A stretch of 7,511 nt of DNA from Deltaproteobacteria bacterium. GTDB taxonomy: Bacteria > Desulfobacterota > Desulfobaccia > Desulfobaccales > 0-14-0-80-60-11. Both the position numbers and the translations under genes were made by a program. Where the stretch lies: assembly GCA_021817645.1 (NCBI GenBank), contig JAKAGH010000153.1, forward strand, positions 1-7,511, written 5' to 3'. Under the pieces are notes generated by a model. It saw only the letters and a list, made by a program, of their open reading frames with translations, did no database searches and was not told the origin of the DNA. Within the stretch, counting starts at the first letter, position 1. Each line of letters starts with the position of its first letter. Shown piece after piece: positions 1 through 5,119 of the stretch.

Positions 1-534
1 AAGGAAATGGACCGGATCATCATTGCGGCCCGCCCCAACCCCGCGCATTACGCCCTGGCGGCTCTGGAGGCTCAGGGCCTGCTCCTGGGGGTCATCACCC
101 AGAACGTGGACAACCTCCACCAGGCCGCGGGCAGCCAACGGGTGGTGGAGTACCACGGCAACGCCCTGCGCTTCGTTTGTCTGAGCTGTCACGGCGAGTA
201 CCCCCGGGAGTCCCTGGATTTTTCCCAGACCCCACTCTACTGCTATTGCGGCGGCCTGATCAAGCCGGACGTGGTCTTCTTCGGCGAGCCCATCCCCCGG
301 GAGGCCAAGAAGGAGGCGGACCACCTGGCCGCCACCTGCGGCCTGCTCTTGATCATCGGCACCTCCGGCGAAGTCTCCCCGGCCAACTACCTCCCCGGTT
401 TCGCCCAAGGCAACGGCGCCATCATCGTCGAAAACAACCTGGAACCCACCCGCCTCACCCGCACGGTCACCGACTACTTCCTCCCCGGCAAGGCCGGGGA
501 GTTGTGGCCGGAGGTAATTAAAGCCATTGGATAA
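1..534 (+). CDS. NAD-dependent protein deacylase, sirtuin family (5' end outside window)
   Basis: Sirtuins remove acyl groups from lysines using NAD+, in the cytoplasm. The frame is open to the left edge (two codons precede the first ATG at 7), so that ATG is internal; 177 residues are visible against roughly 240 for the family, and the N-terminal GAG/IPDFR part of the NAD pocket is missing. Visible in order: the TQNVDNLHQAAG core motif (residues 33-44), EYHGN with the catalytic His52, a zinc ribbon with cysteines 60, 63, 81 and 83, LIKPDVVFFGE (86-96), the NAD-binding GTSGEVSPA (120-128) and VENNLEPTRLT (143-153). The second zinc knuckle is C-Y-C, one residue shorter than the common CXXC. 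Deacetylase versus desuccinylase activity cannot be told, because the discriminating Tyr/Arg region lies upstream. The next gene overlaps its last 8 bp, implying co-translation. Family assignment is firm; substrate is unknown. Confidence 0.95.
   Translation, partial: KEMDRIIIAARPNPAHYALAALEAQGLLLGVITQNVDNLHQAAGSQRVVEYHGNALRFVCLSCHGEYPRESLDFSQTPLYCYCGGLIKPDVVFFGEPIPREAKKEADHLAATCGLLLIIGTSGEVSPANYLPGFAQGNGAIIVENNLEPTRLTRTVTDYFLPGKAGELWPEVIKAIG
510..515 (+). promoter_or_regulatory. Shine-Dalgarno GGAGGT deciding the TTG start at 527
   Basis: GGAGGT lies 11 nt upstream of TTG 527, inside the sirtuin coding sequence. No ATG or GTG with comparable spacing is present in that frame, so this site supports the non-ATG start. 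Confidence 0.55.
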
Positions 535-796
535 AAAAGAAGCCCGAAAGCTTTTGGACCTATTCGTCGCGGCCCTGCAATCCCGGTCCTACCAGGAATG
601 GCAGGGTATGATAGGAGAGTCCGAGATGATGGAAAAATCCGGTCCCAGCGGCGTTACCTATCAAATCGAATGGCAGGCGTTTTGGGATGCCCAGGCGGGT
701 GGCGCAATCCGGGTGCTGGTCTCCGTCGACGACGGCAGCCTGGCCCGGTCCATCGTGCCCCTCACCACCAGCTTCCTCGTCTCGCCCGGCGCCTGA
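527..796 (+). CDS. Small conserved-looking protein of unknown function, 89 aa
   Basis: I do not recognise a named family. The frame starts at TTG 527, overlaps the sirtuin stop by 8 bp and ends at TGA 794-796, so it is probably translated by coupling to the sirtuin. The N-terminal ~30 residues look helical and charged (KKEARKLLDLFVAALQ, then QEWQGM). The rest looks like beta strands: YQIEWQAFWD (about 44-53), IRVLVSVDDG (61-70) and SIVPLTTSFLVSP (75-87). No signal peptide, membrane segment or cysteine is seen, so it is likely a small cytoplasmic alpha/beta protein. The pattern of a strand, 'VSVDDG', then 'PLT.SF...P' is reminiscent of small hypothetical proteins I have seen in several phyla, but I cannot name one. 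Overlap with the sirtuin suggests, but does not prove, a shared process. The mobile element begins 7 bp after its stop. Confidence 0.75.
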   Translation: MDKKEARKLLDLFVAALQSRSYQEWQGMIGESEMMEKSGPSGVTYQIEWQAFWDAQAGGAIRVLVSVDDGSLARSIVPLTTSFLVSPGA

Positions 797-803
797 TTAT
801 CTA

Positions 804-820
804 GTGTGACGTCCAGAAAT
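804..820 (+). repeat. Left terminal inverted repeat of the MITE-like element
   Basis: GTGTGACGTCCAGAAAT, immediately inside the left TA duplicate at 802-803. It matches the right end in inverted orientation except for one A/G change and a one-base indel. Confidence 0.75.
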
Positions 821-943
821 AAGGTACAAAATATCACCTAGGAATATGCCCAATACCATTCCCTCTCCCCTCGGGGGTTAGGTGATGGGGGCGACTTTGG
901 CTAAGTGGCTGTAATCACCTAAAAGACGCCACCCCCACCCCGA

Positions 944-967
944 CCCTCCCCCCTCGAAGGGGGAGGG
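944..967. repeat. C/G-rich hairpin inside the mobile element
   Basis: A perfect 9-bp stem CCCTCCCCC / GGGGGAGGG with a six-base loop CTCGAA. No T-run follows on either strand, so it is not a standard intrinsic terminator, although it could stall transcription leaving the small gene that ends at 796. Upstream, 878-886 (TTAGGTGAT) pairs perfectly with 914-922 (ATCACCTAA), and eight of those bases can pair instead with ATCACCTA at 833-840. Confidence 0.55.
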
Positions 968-994
968 AGAAAGACAGCGTAAGTTATGTAAGGC

Positions 995-1012
995 ATTTCT
1001 GGGACGCCACAC
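995..1012 (-). repeat. Right terminal inverted repeat of the MITE-like element
   Basis: Read on the - strand it is GTGTGGCGTCCCAGAAAT, immediately inside the right TA duplicate at 1013-1014. Confidence 0.75.
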
Positions 1013-1015
1013 TAG

Positions 1016-1164
1016 CAAGCTCAGACCTCACCCGCCTCCGCCAGCACCTACTTCGTTCCCTGTCGTTCCCCAGCTTTTCGATAGGGCACCCCCTGCGCTG
1101 CGCAGCTCCGTTTCGCCTTAAGCCGGGTTCCTTATTGATCCCCCCGCCCCCTGCAATTTTTCCC
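1016..1164. other. Non-coding spacer between the MITE and the TetR promoter
   Basis: No frame with coding character is seen. It contains TCGTTCCC twice in tandem (1053-1060 and 1063-1070, 10-bp period; the same word recurs at 5581-5588) and a small hairpin CTGCG-CTG-CGCAG (1093-1105). Base composition shifts from C-rich to A/T-rich at about 1155, where the promoter begins. Confidence 0.4.
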
Positions 1165-1193
1165 TTGACAAAATGGCAGACATAATTAAACAT
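1165..1193 (+). promoter_or_regulatory. Sigma-70-type promoter of the TetR gene
   Basis: A perfect TTGACA -35 box at 1165-1170, in a locally AT-rich stretch 53 bp before the start codon. The -10 box is poor: TAAACA (1187-1192, 16-bp spacer) and AAACAT (1188-1193, 17-bp spacer) each match three of six bases. A weak -10 buried in the adjacent palindrome is typical of a repressor-controlled promoter. The -35 is convincing; the exact -10 is not. Confidence 0.55.
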
Positions 1194-1208
1194 GTTTAAT
1201 AATTAAAC
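1185..1208 (+). promoter_or_regulatory. Predicted TetR-family operator
   Basis: ATTAAACATGTTTAAT (1185-1200) is a perfect 16-bp palindrome covering the probable -10 region. The octamer AATTAAAC overlapping its left arm (1184-1191) recurs at 1201-1208, adding a half-site next to the palindrome. TetR-family regulators usually bind such palindromes close to their own gene, so autorepression of the gene at 1223 is the simplest reading. Inference from position and symmetry only. Confidence 0.6.
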
Positions 1209-1222
1209 TTGGATAATTTATT

Positions 1223-1825
1223 ATGAACCGCCGGGAAGCCTCCAAACTAGAGACCAGGCAGCTGATTCTGCAAGCAGCGCGCCGCCTCTTTGCCCAAAAG
1301 GGCCCCGAGGATTGCACCATCCGGGATATCGCCCGCAAAGCCGGGGTCTCCCCGGCCTCGGTGGTCGTGCATTTCCAGAGCAAAACCGCGCTGCTGGAAG
1401 AAGCCCTCACCCGGGACCTCGACCAGGCCCTGTCAGAACTGATAACCTCGATGCCCGGGGACCTGCCGCTCCTGGAACGCCTGCTGCACCTGGCCACGGG
1501 CTTCTTCCGGCTCTATGACGCCAACCGCAACCTCTACCGGGCGCTGATTCGCCACACCGTCTTTGAGCCCGCCGGCGAAACCCCGCACATGACCGGGATG
1601 ACCGCCCGGTATTTCCAGATTCTGGGAAGCCTGGTCGAGGCAGAAAAAAGCCGGGGCCTGATCCGGGCGGAGGTGGACTCCCAGGTGGCCGCGGGCGCGA
1701 TTTTTTCTTTATACCTCGGCGCCCTGATCCTGCTTTTCCGGGAGCCGGACATGAGCGTGGAGATGGTGGCGGAGGGCCTGACGGCCATGACCGGGCAGTA
1801 CCTTGAGGGCATAAAAACTTCTTAA
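1223..1825 (+). CDS. TetR/AcrR-family transcriptional regulator
   Basis: A 200-residue protein, the normal TetR-family length. The N-terminal DNA-binding domain spans about residues 10-58: a first helix (TRQLILQAARRLFAQKG), then the helix-turn-helix TIRDIARKAGVSPASVVVHF (32-51) and the KTALLEEAL linker, all typical of TetR_N. The C-terminal ~140 residues are a helical ligand/dimer domain too divergent to name an effector. ATG 1223 is the start because it aligns with the usual short extension before helix 1; the Shine-Dalgarno is weak (TTGGAT, 1209-1214). It lies 22 bp downstream of a perfect palindrome and is followed by the radical SAM remnant (13 nt later), an SRPBCC-like gene and a B12 radical SAM gene on the same strand, which it probably controls together with itself. 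Expected to release DNA on binding a small hydrophobic molecule; the ligand is unknown. Confidence 0.93.
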   Translation: MNRREASKLETRQLILQAARRLFAQKGPEDCTIRDIARKAGVSPASVVVHFQSKTALLEEALTRDLDQALSELITSMPGDLPLLERLLHLATGFFRLYDANRNLYRALIRHTVFEPAGETPHMTGMTARYFQILGSLVEAEKSRGLIRAEVDSQVAAGAIFSLYLGALILLFREPDMSVEMVAEGLTAMTGQYLEGIKTS

Positions 1826-1838
1826 CCGTGAGGTAGTC

Positions 1839-1964
1839 ATGAAGATACTACTGATCCAACCCGCCAAGACCCGAAAGCCTTGGGAGGCAAAGATTTTTCC
1901 ATCATTTAGCCCCTGGCCCGGGAATACTTGGCCGCGGGCTGGAATAAAGCCGTGGAGTAGATAA
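1839..1964 (+). pseudogene. Decayed 5' fragment of a B12-binding radical SAM gene, now a 41-aa leader ORF
   Basis: Bases 1839-1941 match 2595-2700, the start of the radical SAM gene downstream, at roughly four in five positions by eye (both begin MKILLIQPAK). This copy carries a net one-base deletion at about 1870-1880 and, in the original frame, a TAG where the intact copy has GAG (1907-1909), after which LAREYLAAG is still readable. Similarity stops at about 1941. As it stands, ATG 1839 has a GAGG Shine-Dalgarno at 1830-1833 and opens a 41-codon frame ending TAA 1962-1964, three bases before the next gene's ATG, so it may act as a short translated leader. The next gene's own GGAG (1954-1957) lies within it. 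It is a truncated duplicate and not a working enzyme. Confidence 0.8.
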
Positions 1965-1967
1965 ATC

Positions 1968-2492
1968 ATGTTAATCGATCAGCTCTTACCAGACTTCGAT
2001 ATCAAGGCGCGATACCAGATCGACATCGATGCTTCTGCAGCGCAGGCTTATGCGGTGGCCCGCCGTCACGATATGCGCGATTCCATCATAATTCGTTGGC
2101 TTTGTCGTCTGCGCGGACTTCCGGAATCCGGCCTAACTTTTGAAGGCATGTTTAAATTGGGGTTTGTTTTGCTGGCGGATAAGCCATCCCAGGAAATTGT
2201 CTTCGGGCTGGTCGGGCGTTTCTGGACCCTTACCCCGCAGATTCAGAGCGTCCAGGCCCATGATTTTGCGGCGTTTAACCGCCCGGGCTTTGCCAAGGTC
2301 GTGGGAAATATGGCCTTCATCCCCCGGGGCGACGCCAGGGGGGTCCGGGTCACCACCGAAACGCGGGTTCAATGTTTGTGTAATTCCAGCCGACGCGCCT
2401 TCCATCTCTATTGGCTTCTCATTGCTCCGTTCAGCGGCCTCATCCGCAAGGAGTGGCTGCGGCTGATTAAGCATCGGGCAGAAGCCCGTTAA
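1968..2492 (+). CDS. SRPBCC (START/polyketide-cyclase-like) superfamily protein, 174 aa
   Basis: Probably binds a hydrophobic ligand in a helix-grip cavity; function unknown. The opening DIKARYQIDIDASAAQAYAVARRHDM (11-36) has the strand-then-helix 'XXXVXAPAXXVYXAL' look of SRPBCC proteins. Conserved-looking later motifs are EIVFGLVGRFW (76-86), the strand VRVTTETRVQC (126-136), and the C-terminal helix with YWLLIAPFSGLIRKEWLRLIK (148-168), which is usual for the long helix that closes the cavity. No signal peptide. ATG 1968 is preceded by GGAG with a 10-base spacer and by the stop of the leader ORF three bases upstream. It sits between TetR and the radical SAM gene on one strand, so it is likely co-transcribed; a role in presenting a lipid-like substrate to that enzyme is speculation. 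Superfamily assignment rests on pattern memory and is moderately sure. Confidence 0.8.
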   Translation: MLIDQLLPDFDIKARYQIDIDASAAQAYAVARRHDMRDSIIIRWLCRLRGLPESGLTFEGMFKLGFVLLADKPSQEIVFGLVGRFWTLTPQIQSVQAHDFAAFNRPGFAKVVGNMAFIPRGDARGVRVTTETRVQCLCNSSRRAFHLYWLLIAPFSGLIRKEWLRLIKHRAEAR

Positions 2493-2545
2493 ATCTGGTG
2501 GGGGAATGTGTTTTCTGCCGGTGCAGATGGTGGCGGCGGCTCTCG

Positions 2546-2576
2546 CGGCCATGAATGGCCGATGCCTGCAAGGCAT
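2546..2576 (+). promoter_or_regulatory. Tandem hairpins ahead of the radical SAM gene
   Basis: Two stems lie just upstream of the Shine-Dalgarno AGGAG (2581-2585): CGGCCAT/ATGGCCG (2546-2552 with 2555-2561; at most six pairs can form given the tiny loop) and ATGCCT/AGGCAT (2562-2567 with 2571-2576). They fill most of the 102-bp gap after the SRPBCC-like gene. They could modulate expression within the operon; no known riboswitch fold is recognised. Confidence 0.35.
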
Positions 2577-2594
2577 TATTAGGAGAATTAACCC

Positions 2595-3002
2595 ATGAAA
2601 ATCCTGCTCATCCAACCCGCCAAACCCGCCAAGGCCCTGGGAGGCGAGGATTTTTCCGTCTTCGAGCCCCTGGCCTTGGAATACCTGGCCGCGGGCGTGG
2701 CCCCGGACCACGACGTCCGCATCCTGGACCTGCGCCTCGACCGGGATCTGGCTACCGTCCTGCGCGATTATCAGCCGGAGGTGGTGGGCCTCACCTCTTA
2801 CACGGTCCACGTCAACACGGTGAAAAGGCTCTGCCAGCAAATCAAGACCCACAACCCGGAGACCATCATTATAGTCGGTGGCCACCATGCCACGGTCAGG
2901 CCCGGGGATTTTGCCACCCCTTGTATCGACGTCATCATCGCCGGTGAGGCGTCTTGGCCTTCCGGGAGGTTATCAGGCGGTTGGAAAAAGGCCAGGAATT
3001 GA
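2595..3002 (+). CDS. Cobalamin-binding N-terminal half of the split radical SAM gene
   Basis: This is the frame as sequenced: 135 residues, of which the first 118 are native and the last 17 are out-of-frame tail. It shows the Rossmann-like B12-binding fold of the radical SAM/B12 class: MKILLIQP (1-8), PLALEYLAAGVAPDHDVRILDL (25-46), PEVVGLTSYT (61-70), then IIIVGGHHATVRP (91-103) and DVIIAGE (112-118), where the frame is lost. The DXHXXG motif of base-off/His-on B12 proteins is not seen, which is common in this class. Alone it would have no catalytic cluster. A decayed copy of its first ~100 bp lies at 1839. Confidence 0.8.
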   Translation: MKILLIQPAKPAKALGGEDFSVFEPLALEYLAAGVAPDHDVRILDLRLDRDLATVLRDYQPEVVGLTSYTVHVNTVKRLCQQIKTHNPETIIIVGGHHATVRPGDFATPCIDVIIAGEASWPSGRLSGGWKKARN

Positions 3003-3961
3003 CCGGGATTGCTGGAGCGGCCTCCCTGGAAAACGGCGCGGTGCTGCTCAGCCAGGAAGAGCAAGGCCTCGATCTGGACGCCTTGCCTTTCCCCCGGCGG
3101 GACCTCACGGCGGCCTATAGAAAATCCTATTTCAGCGAATGGATGCGGCCCCTGGCCTCCATCCGCACCTCGAAGGGCTGCCACTTCCGCTGTCAGTTCT
3201 GCGCCCTGTGGAAGCTGACCGGGGGGCGCTATCTCACCCGGAAACCGGAATTAATTGTTGAGGAATTGCAGACGATCCAGGAGCCCTACGTCTTTTTTGC
3301 GGATGATGAATCCCTGCTGGATACGCCGCGTATGGCCAGGCTCGCGGACCTCATCCTGAGCGCGGGGATCAAGAAACGCTATTTCCTCTATGGCCGCAGC
3401 GATACCATCGTCAAGCACCCGGAACTGCTGGAGCAGTGGCGGAAAATCGGTCTGGAGCGGATCTTTGTGGGCCTGGAGTTCATGCGGAACGCGGACCTGC
3501 AGCTGATCCGCAAGGGCTCTACCGTGGAAAACAATGTCCGGGCTCTAAAGATACTCAAAGGCCTCGGCCTCGATATCTGGCCCATGTTTATGGTGCGGCC
3601 CGAATTCGAGCGCCGGGATTTCGCTGCTTTGCGGCAGTGCTGCCTGGACCTGGACCTAAGCTTTATCGGCTTTTCTGTCCTGACGCCCCTGCCGGGAACC
3701 GACCTGTATCATGAGGTCCGAGACCAGCTCATCAACACCAATTACGACTACTTCGATTTTTTTCATACCCTTCTGCCCACTACCCTGCCGCTTCAGGACT
3801 TCTACCAGGAGCTGGCCACGCTGTTTCAGCGCTCCCGGTCGCTCAAAAACCAGCTCCGGCTCATGCGCAAATACCGCCTCCGGGAACTGCCCTCCCTCTT
3901 CAAGGCTTACGGCCAGTTACTGAGGCGGTTAAAGACCCTGGCCCAGGATTATGCGGTTTGA
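2954..3961 (+). CDS. Radical SAM catalytic half of the split gene
   Basis: This frame can be read from TTG 2954 (335 residues), but TTG is an internal Leu codon of the native gene. A GAGG at 2946-2949 would allow weak reinitiation. The 4Fe-4S motif GCHFRCQFC is at residues 75-83 (CX3CX2C, the canonical radical SAM spacing). Then come FFADDES (114-120), IKKRYFLYGRSD (139-150), RIFVGLEF (169-176), TPLPGTDLYHEV (244-255) and the C-terminal PTTLPLQDFYQEL (275-287) followed by a basic helical tail. Without the cobalamin domain it would not be expected to methylate. The stop TGA is at 3959-3961, 16 bp before a strong hairpin. Confidence 0.85.
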   Translation: MAFREVIRRLEKGQELTGIAGAASLENGAVLLSQEEQGLDLDALPFPRRDLTAAYRKSYFSEWMRPLASIRTSKGCHFRCQFCALWKLTGGRYLTRKPELIVEELQTIQEPYVFFADDESLLDTPRMARLADLILSAGIKKRYFLYGRSDTIVKHPELLEQWRKIGLERIFVGLEFMRNADLQLIRKGSTVENNVRALKILKGLGLDIWPMFMVRPEFERRDFAALRQCCLDLDLSFIGFSVLTPLPGTDLYHEVRDQLINTNYDYFDFFHTLLPTTLPLQDFYQELATLFQRSRSLKNQLRLMRKYRLRELPSLFKAYGQLLRRLKTLAQDYAV

Positions 3962-3977
3962 TTTGGAGGGAGGGGCT

Positions 3978-4007
3978 AAGGGCCGGGGCCTGAGAATCCC
4001 GGCCCTT
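3978..4007. terminator. Hairpin between convergent genes, probable bidirectional terminator
   Basis: A perfect 10-bp stem AAGGGCCGGG / CCCGGCCCTT with a 10-base loop, which can extend outward through GGGG (3972-3975) and CCCC. It sits between the stop of the radical SAM gene (3961) and the stop of the opposing gene (4022). Neither side has a T-run directly after the stem (CCCCC then six A on the + side), so it is an imperfect intrinsic terminator; position and stem strength are the main support. Confidence 0.5.
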
Positions 4008-4021
4008 CCCCCAAAAAATTT

Positions 4022-5101
4022 CTAGTCCAACAACAGAACCCCCGATGGTGAAGTGATGGCAGGGCTCCGGCCCATAAGCCAAGGTCGGCCGCCGTCACCT
4101 TGCCAGGCATGGTAGGCGACATTCAGGAGGGGGAGGAACTCGCCTGTGGTCTTTTCACTCCCCGGGCCTCCAGGATGGCTATCGCCGCCTGGGGTATAAG
4201 CCGAAAAATTATTGTTGACATTGACCACATGCTGCACCAAGCCGTTCCTCAGGCGATGGTGGTTTCCGGTGGCCGCCCCCAGGTCGTTGGTATCTATGTT
4301 GCCGCCGTTGGAGGTGAGGACATTATAGAAATCGAAGACCGCTACGTTATTATAGAGATAGTTTTCCAGCCAATGCCGCACCAGCCAGGTGTTAATGGCC
4401 CGCAGCAGTATGGCTGAGGAGCGGGTTAAGCCAGGATCGTCGTAGGACGACGGCGGTGTGGTAACCAGGATGAAAAGCCTGTCCTGGCGGGTGGCAAAAT
4501 ACGACAGCAGGTCCCGGTACATCCCTTTGATATTGCTCACGGTGTATTCGGAGCCGTCAGCACTCCCCCAAATAGGATTGGGGTCGGCCGGGCTGCTCTT
4601 CCGGGGCGGATCGTTGGGATTGCCGGTGATGAGGTAGGCACTGACAAAGCAGGATTTAAAGAGGACCACGGTATTGTCGCCCGGGGGTTTAGGAATGGCA
4701 TTGATGCCAGACATTTCCGGTGCAGGGGTAAGATGCGTCGTCGGATACAAATCCCCCAAAAAGATGCTACTCCTGGGGCCCAGGAACCAATCATACCAGT
4801 GGCCGATATCAGTGTAGTCACCGATGGTGCCGCTTCCCGGAGTAGCGGGATCGTAAATCGGTCCCCAACCATAATAGGTATCGGACACGTAATAATTATT
4901 GGCGTTCAGTCCCCGGAGCAGGTTGCCATTGTCATCGCTCAGCCAATTGGCGCCCACCGAATGGTGAATAAAAACCAGGCGTACCGGCGTTGCGGGCGGT
5001 TGGGAATTAAGGGGGGTGGCCTGGGCCCGGGGGTCCGACGCCAGCAGTAGAATACCGAGAAAAAGGAACAGGCTAAGGGCAAATCTGCCGCGACCGTGCA
5101 T
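4022..5101 (-). CDS. Secreted SGNH/GDSL-hydrolase-like protein, 359 aa
   Basis: Start chosen at ATG 5101 because AAGGAGG (5116-5110) lies eight bases upstream; the in-frame GTG six codons earlier has its start next to that site and is rejected. Residues 1-28 form a Sec signal peptide (GRGR, hydrophobic FALSLFLFLGILLLA, then AQA before T29), so the protein is exported. The mature part opens with LVFIHHSVGANWL (42-54), where the Ser could be the block-I nucleophile. It continues with TDIGHWYDWFLGP (97-109), NTVVLFKSCF (143-152), a long helix-strand section RLFILVTTPPS (208-218), VAVFDFYNVLTSNGG (253-267), ATGNHHR (277-283), and DSHPGG (307-312), which fits the Asp-X-X-His end of an SGNH triad. 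I know similar secreted proteins in anaerobes, but none with a proven substrate. Stands alone, with its own AT-rich promoter region and convergent to the radical SAM gene. No sorting signal or membrane anchor is seen at the C terminus. Confidence 0.85.
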   Translation of the reverse strand: MHGRGRFALSLFLFLGILLLASDPRAQATPLNSQPPATPVRLVFIHHSVGANWLSDDNGNLLRGLNANNYYVSDTYYGWGPIYDPATPGSGTIGDYTDIGHWYDWFLGPRSSIFLGDLYPTTHLTPAPEMSGINAIPKPPGDNTVVLFKSCFVSAYLITGNPNDPPRKSSPADPNPIWGSADGSEYTVSNIKGMYRDLLSYFATRQDRLFILVTTPPSSYDDPGLTRSSAILLRAINTWLVRHWLENYLYNNVAVFDFYNVLTSNGGNIDTNDLGAATGNHHRLRNGLVQHVVNVNNNFSAYTPGGDSHPGGPGSEKTTGEFLPLLNVAYHAWQGDGGRPWLMGRSPAITSPSGVLLLD

Positions 5102-5109
5102 AGCTAAGC

Positions 5110-5116
5110 CCTCCTT
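5110..5116 (-). promoter_or_regulatory. Shine-Dalgarno AAGGAGG fixing the start at 5101
   Basis: A full-length match to the anti-Shine-Dalgarno core with an eight-base spacer to ATG 5101-5099. It overlaps codons of the longer GTG-initiated frame, which argues against that longer start. Confidence 0.8.
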
Positions 5117-5119
5117 CAC

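Larger units (their letters stand above)
804..1012. mobile_element. MITE-like non-autonomous element, IS630/Tc1 type
   Basis: The 209-bp segment is bounded by terminal inverted repeats GTGTGACGTCCAGAAAT (804-820) and the reverse complement of 995-1012, GTGTGGCGTCCCAGAAAT (one substitution, one extra base). It is flanked on both sides by TA (802-803 and 1013-1014), giving C-TA-element-TA-G. IS630 is known to insert at TA within CTAG and to duplicate the TA, so the architecture fits that family. The interior has no coding capacity, and the two halves are rough inverted copies (C-rich 861-870 with G-rich 959-967; GGTGATGGGGGCGAC with GACGCCACCCCCACC), so the whole could fold back as a long imperfect hairpin. 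The empty site would read ...TTATCTAGCAAGC.... Family identity of the mobilising transposase is an inference; no transposase is in the window. Confidence 0.75.
2595..3961 (+). pseudogene. B12-binding radical SAM enzyme, HpnR-like, split by a one-base deletion
   Basis: Joining the two frames below by restoring one G at about 2948-2950 (AGEA to AGEGVLAFREV) gives a continuous 455-residue protein: cobalamin-binding domain (1 to ~118), linker, and radical SAM domain with the 4Fe-4S ligands Cys196, Cys200 and Cys203. Enzymes of this build typically methylate unactivated carbons using S-adenosylmethionine and cobalamin. The segments IKKRYFLYGRSD, FFADDES and LPTTLPLQDFYQEL resemble from memory the hopanoid C-3 methylase HpnR, so a polycyclic lipid or terpenoid substrate is plausible but unproven. 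Both halves are otherwise uncorrupted, so the shift is either recent or a sequencing/assembly error in a G run. The start is ATG 2595, with AGGAG nine bases upstream. Confidence 0.8.

Noticed and set aside
804..1012. CRISPR array or transposase gene in the repeat-rich stretch after the sirtuin operon
   Set aside because: Repeats are inverted and not direct with spacers, and no frame in the 209 bp has transposase motifs or sufficient length.
2133..2888. Long open frame on the - strand opposite the SRPBCC-like gene and radical SAM start
   Set aside because: It is antisense to two genes with recognisable motifs, its translation has no family features, and high-GC coding DNA routinely leaves such open shadows.
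2948..3002. Programmed -1 frameshift joining the two radical SAM halves
   Set aside because: No X-XXY-YYZ slippery heptamer lies at the breakpoint. G-AAA-AAG at about 2984-2990 is not a proper heptamer, and slipping there would replace the native-looking residues GVLAFREVIRRLEK.
5117..5119. GTG as start of the secreted SGNH-like protein
   Set aside because: The Shine-Dalgarno AAGGAGG lies just downstream of this GTG and is ideally spaced for ATG 5101, which also begins a cleaner signal peptide.
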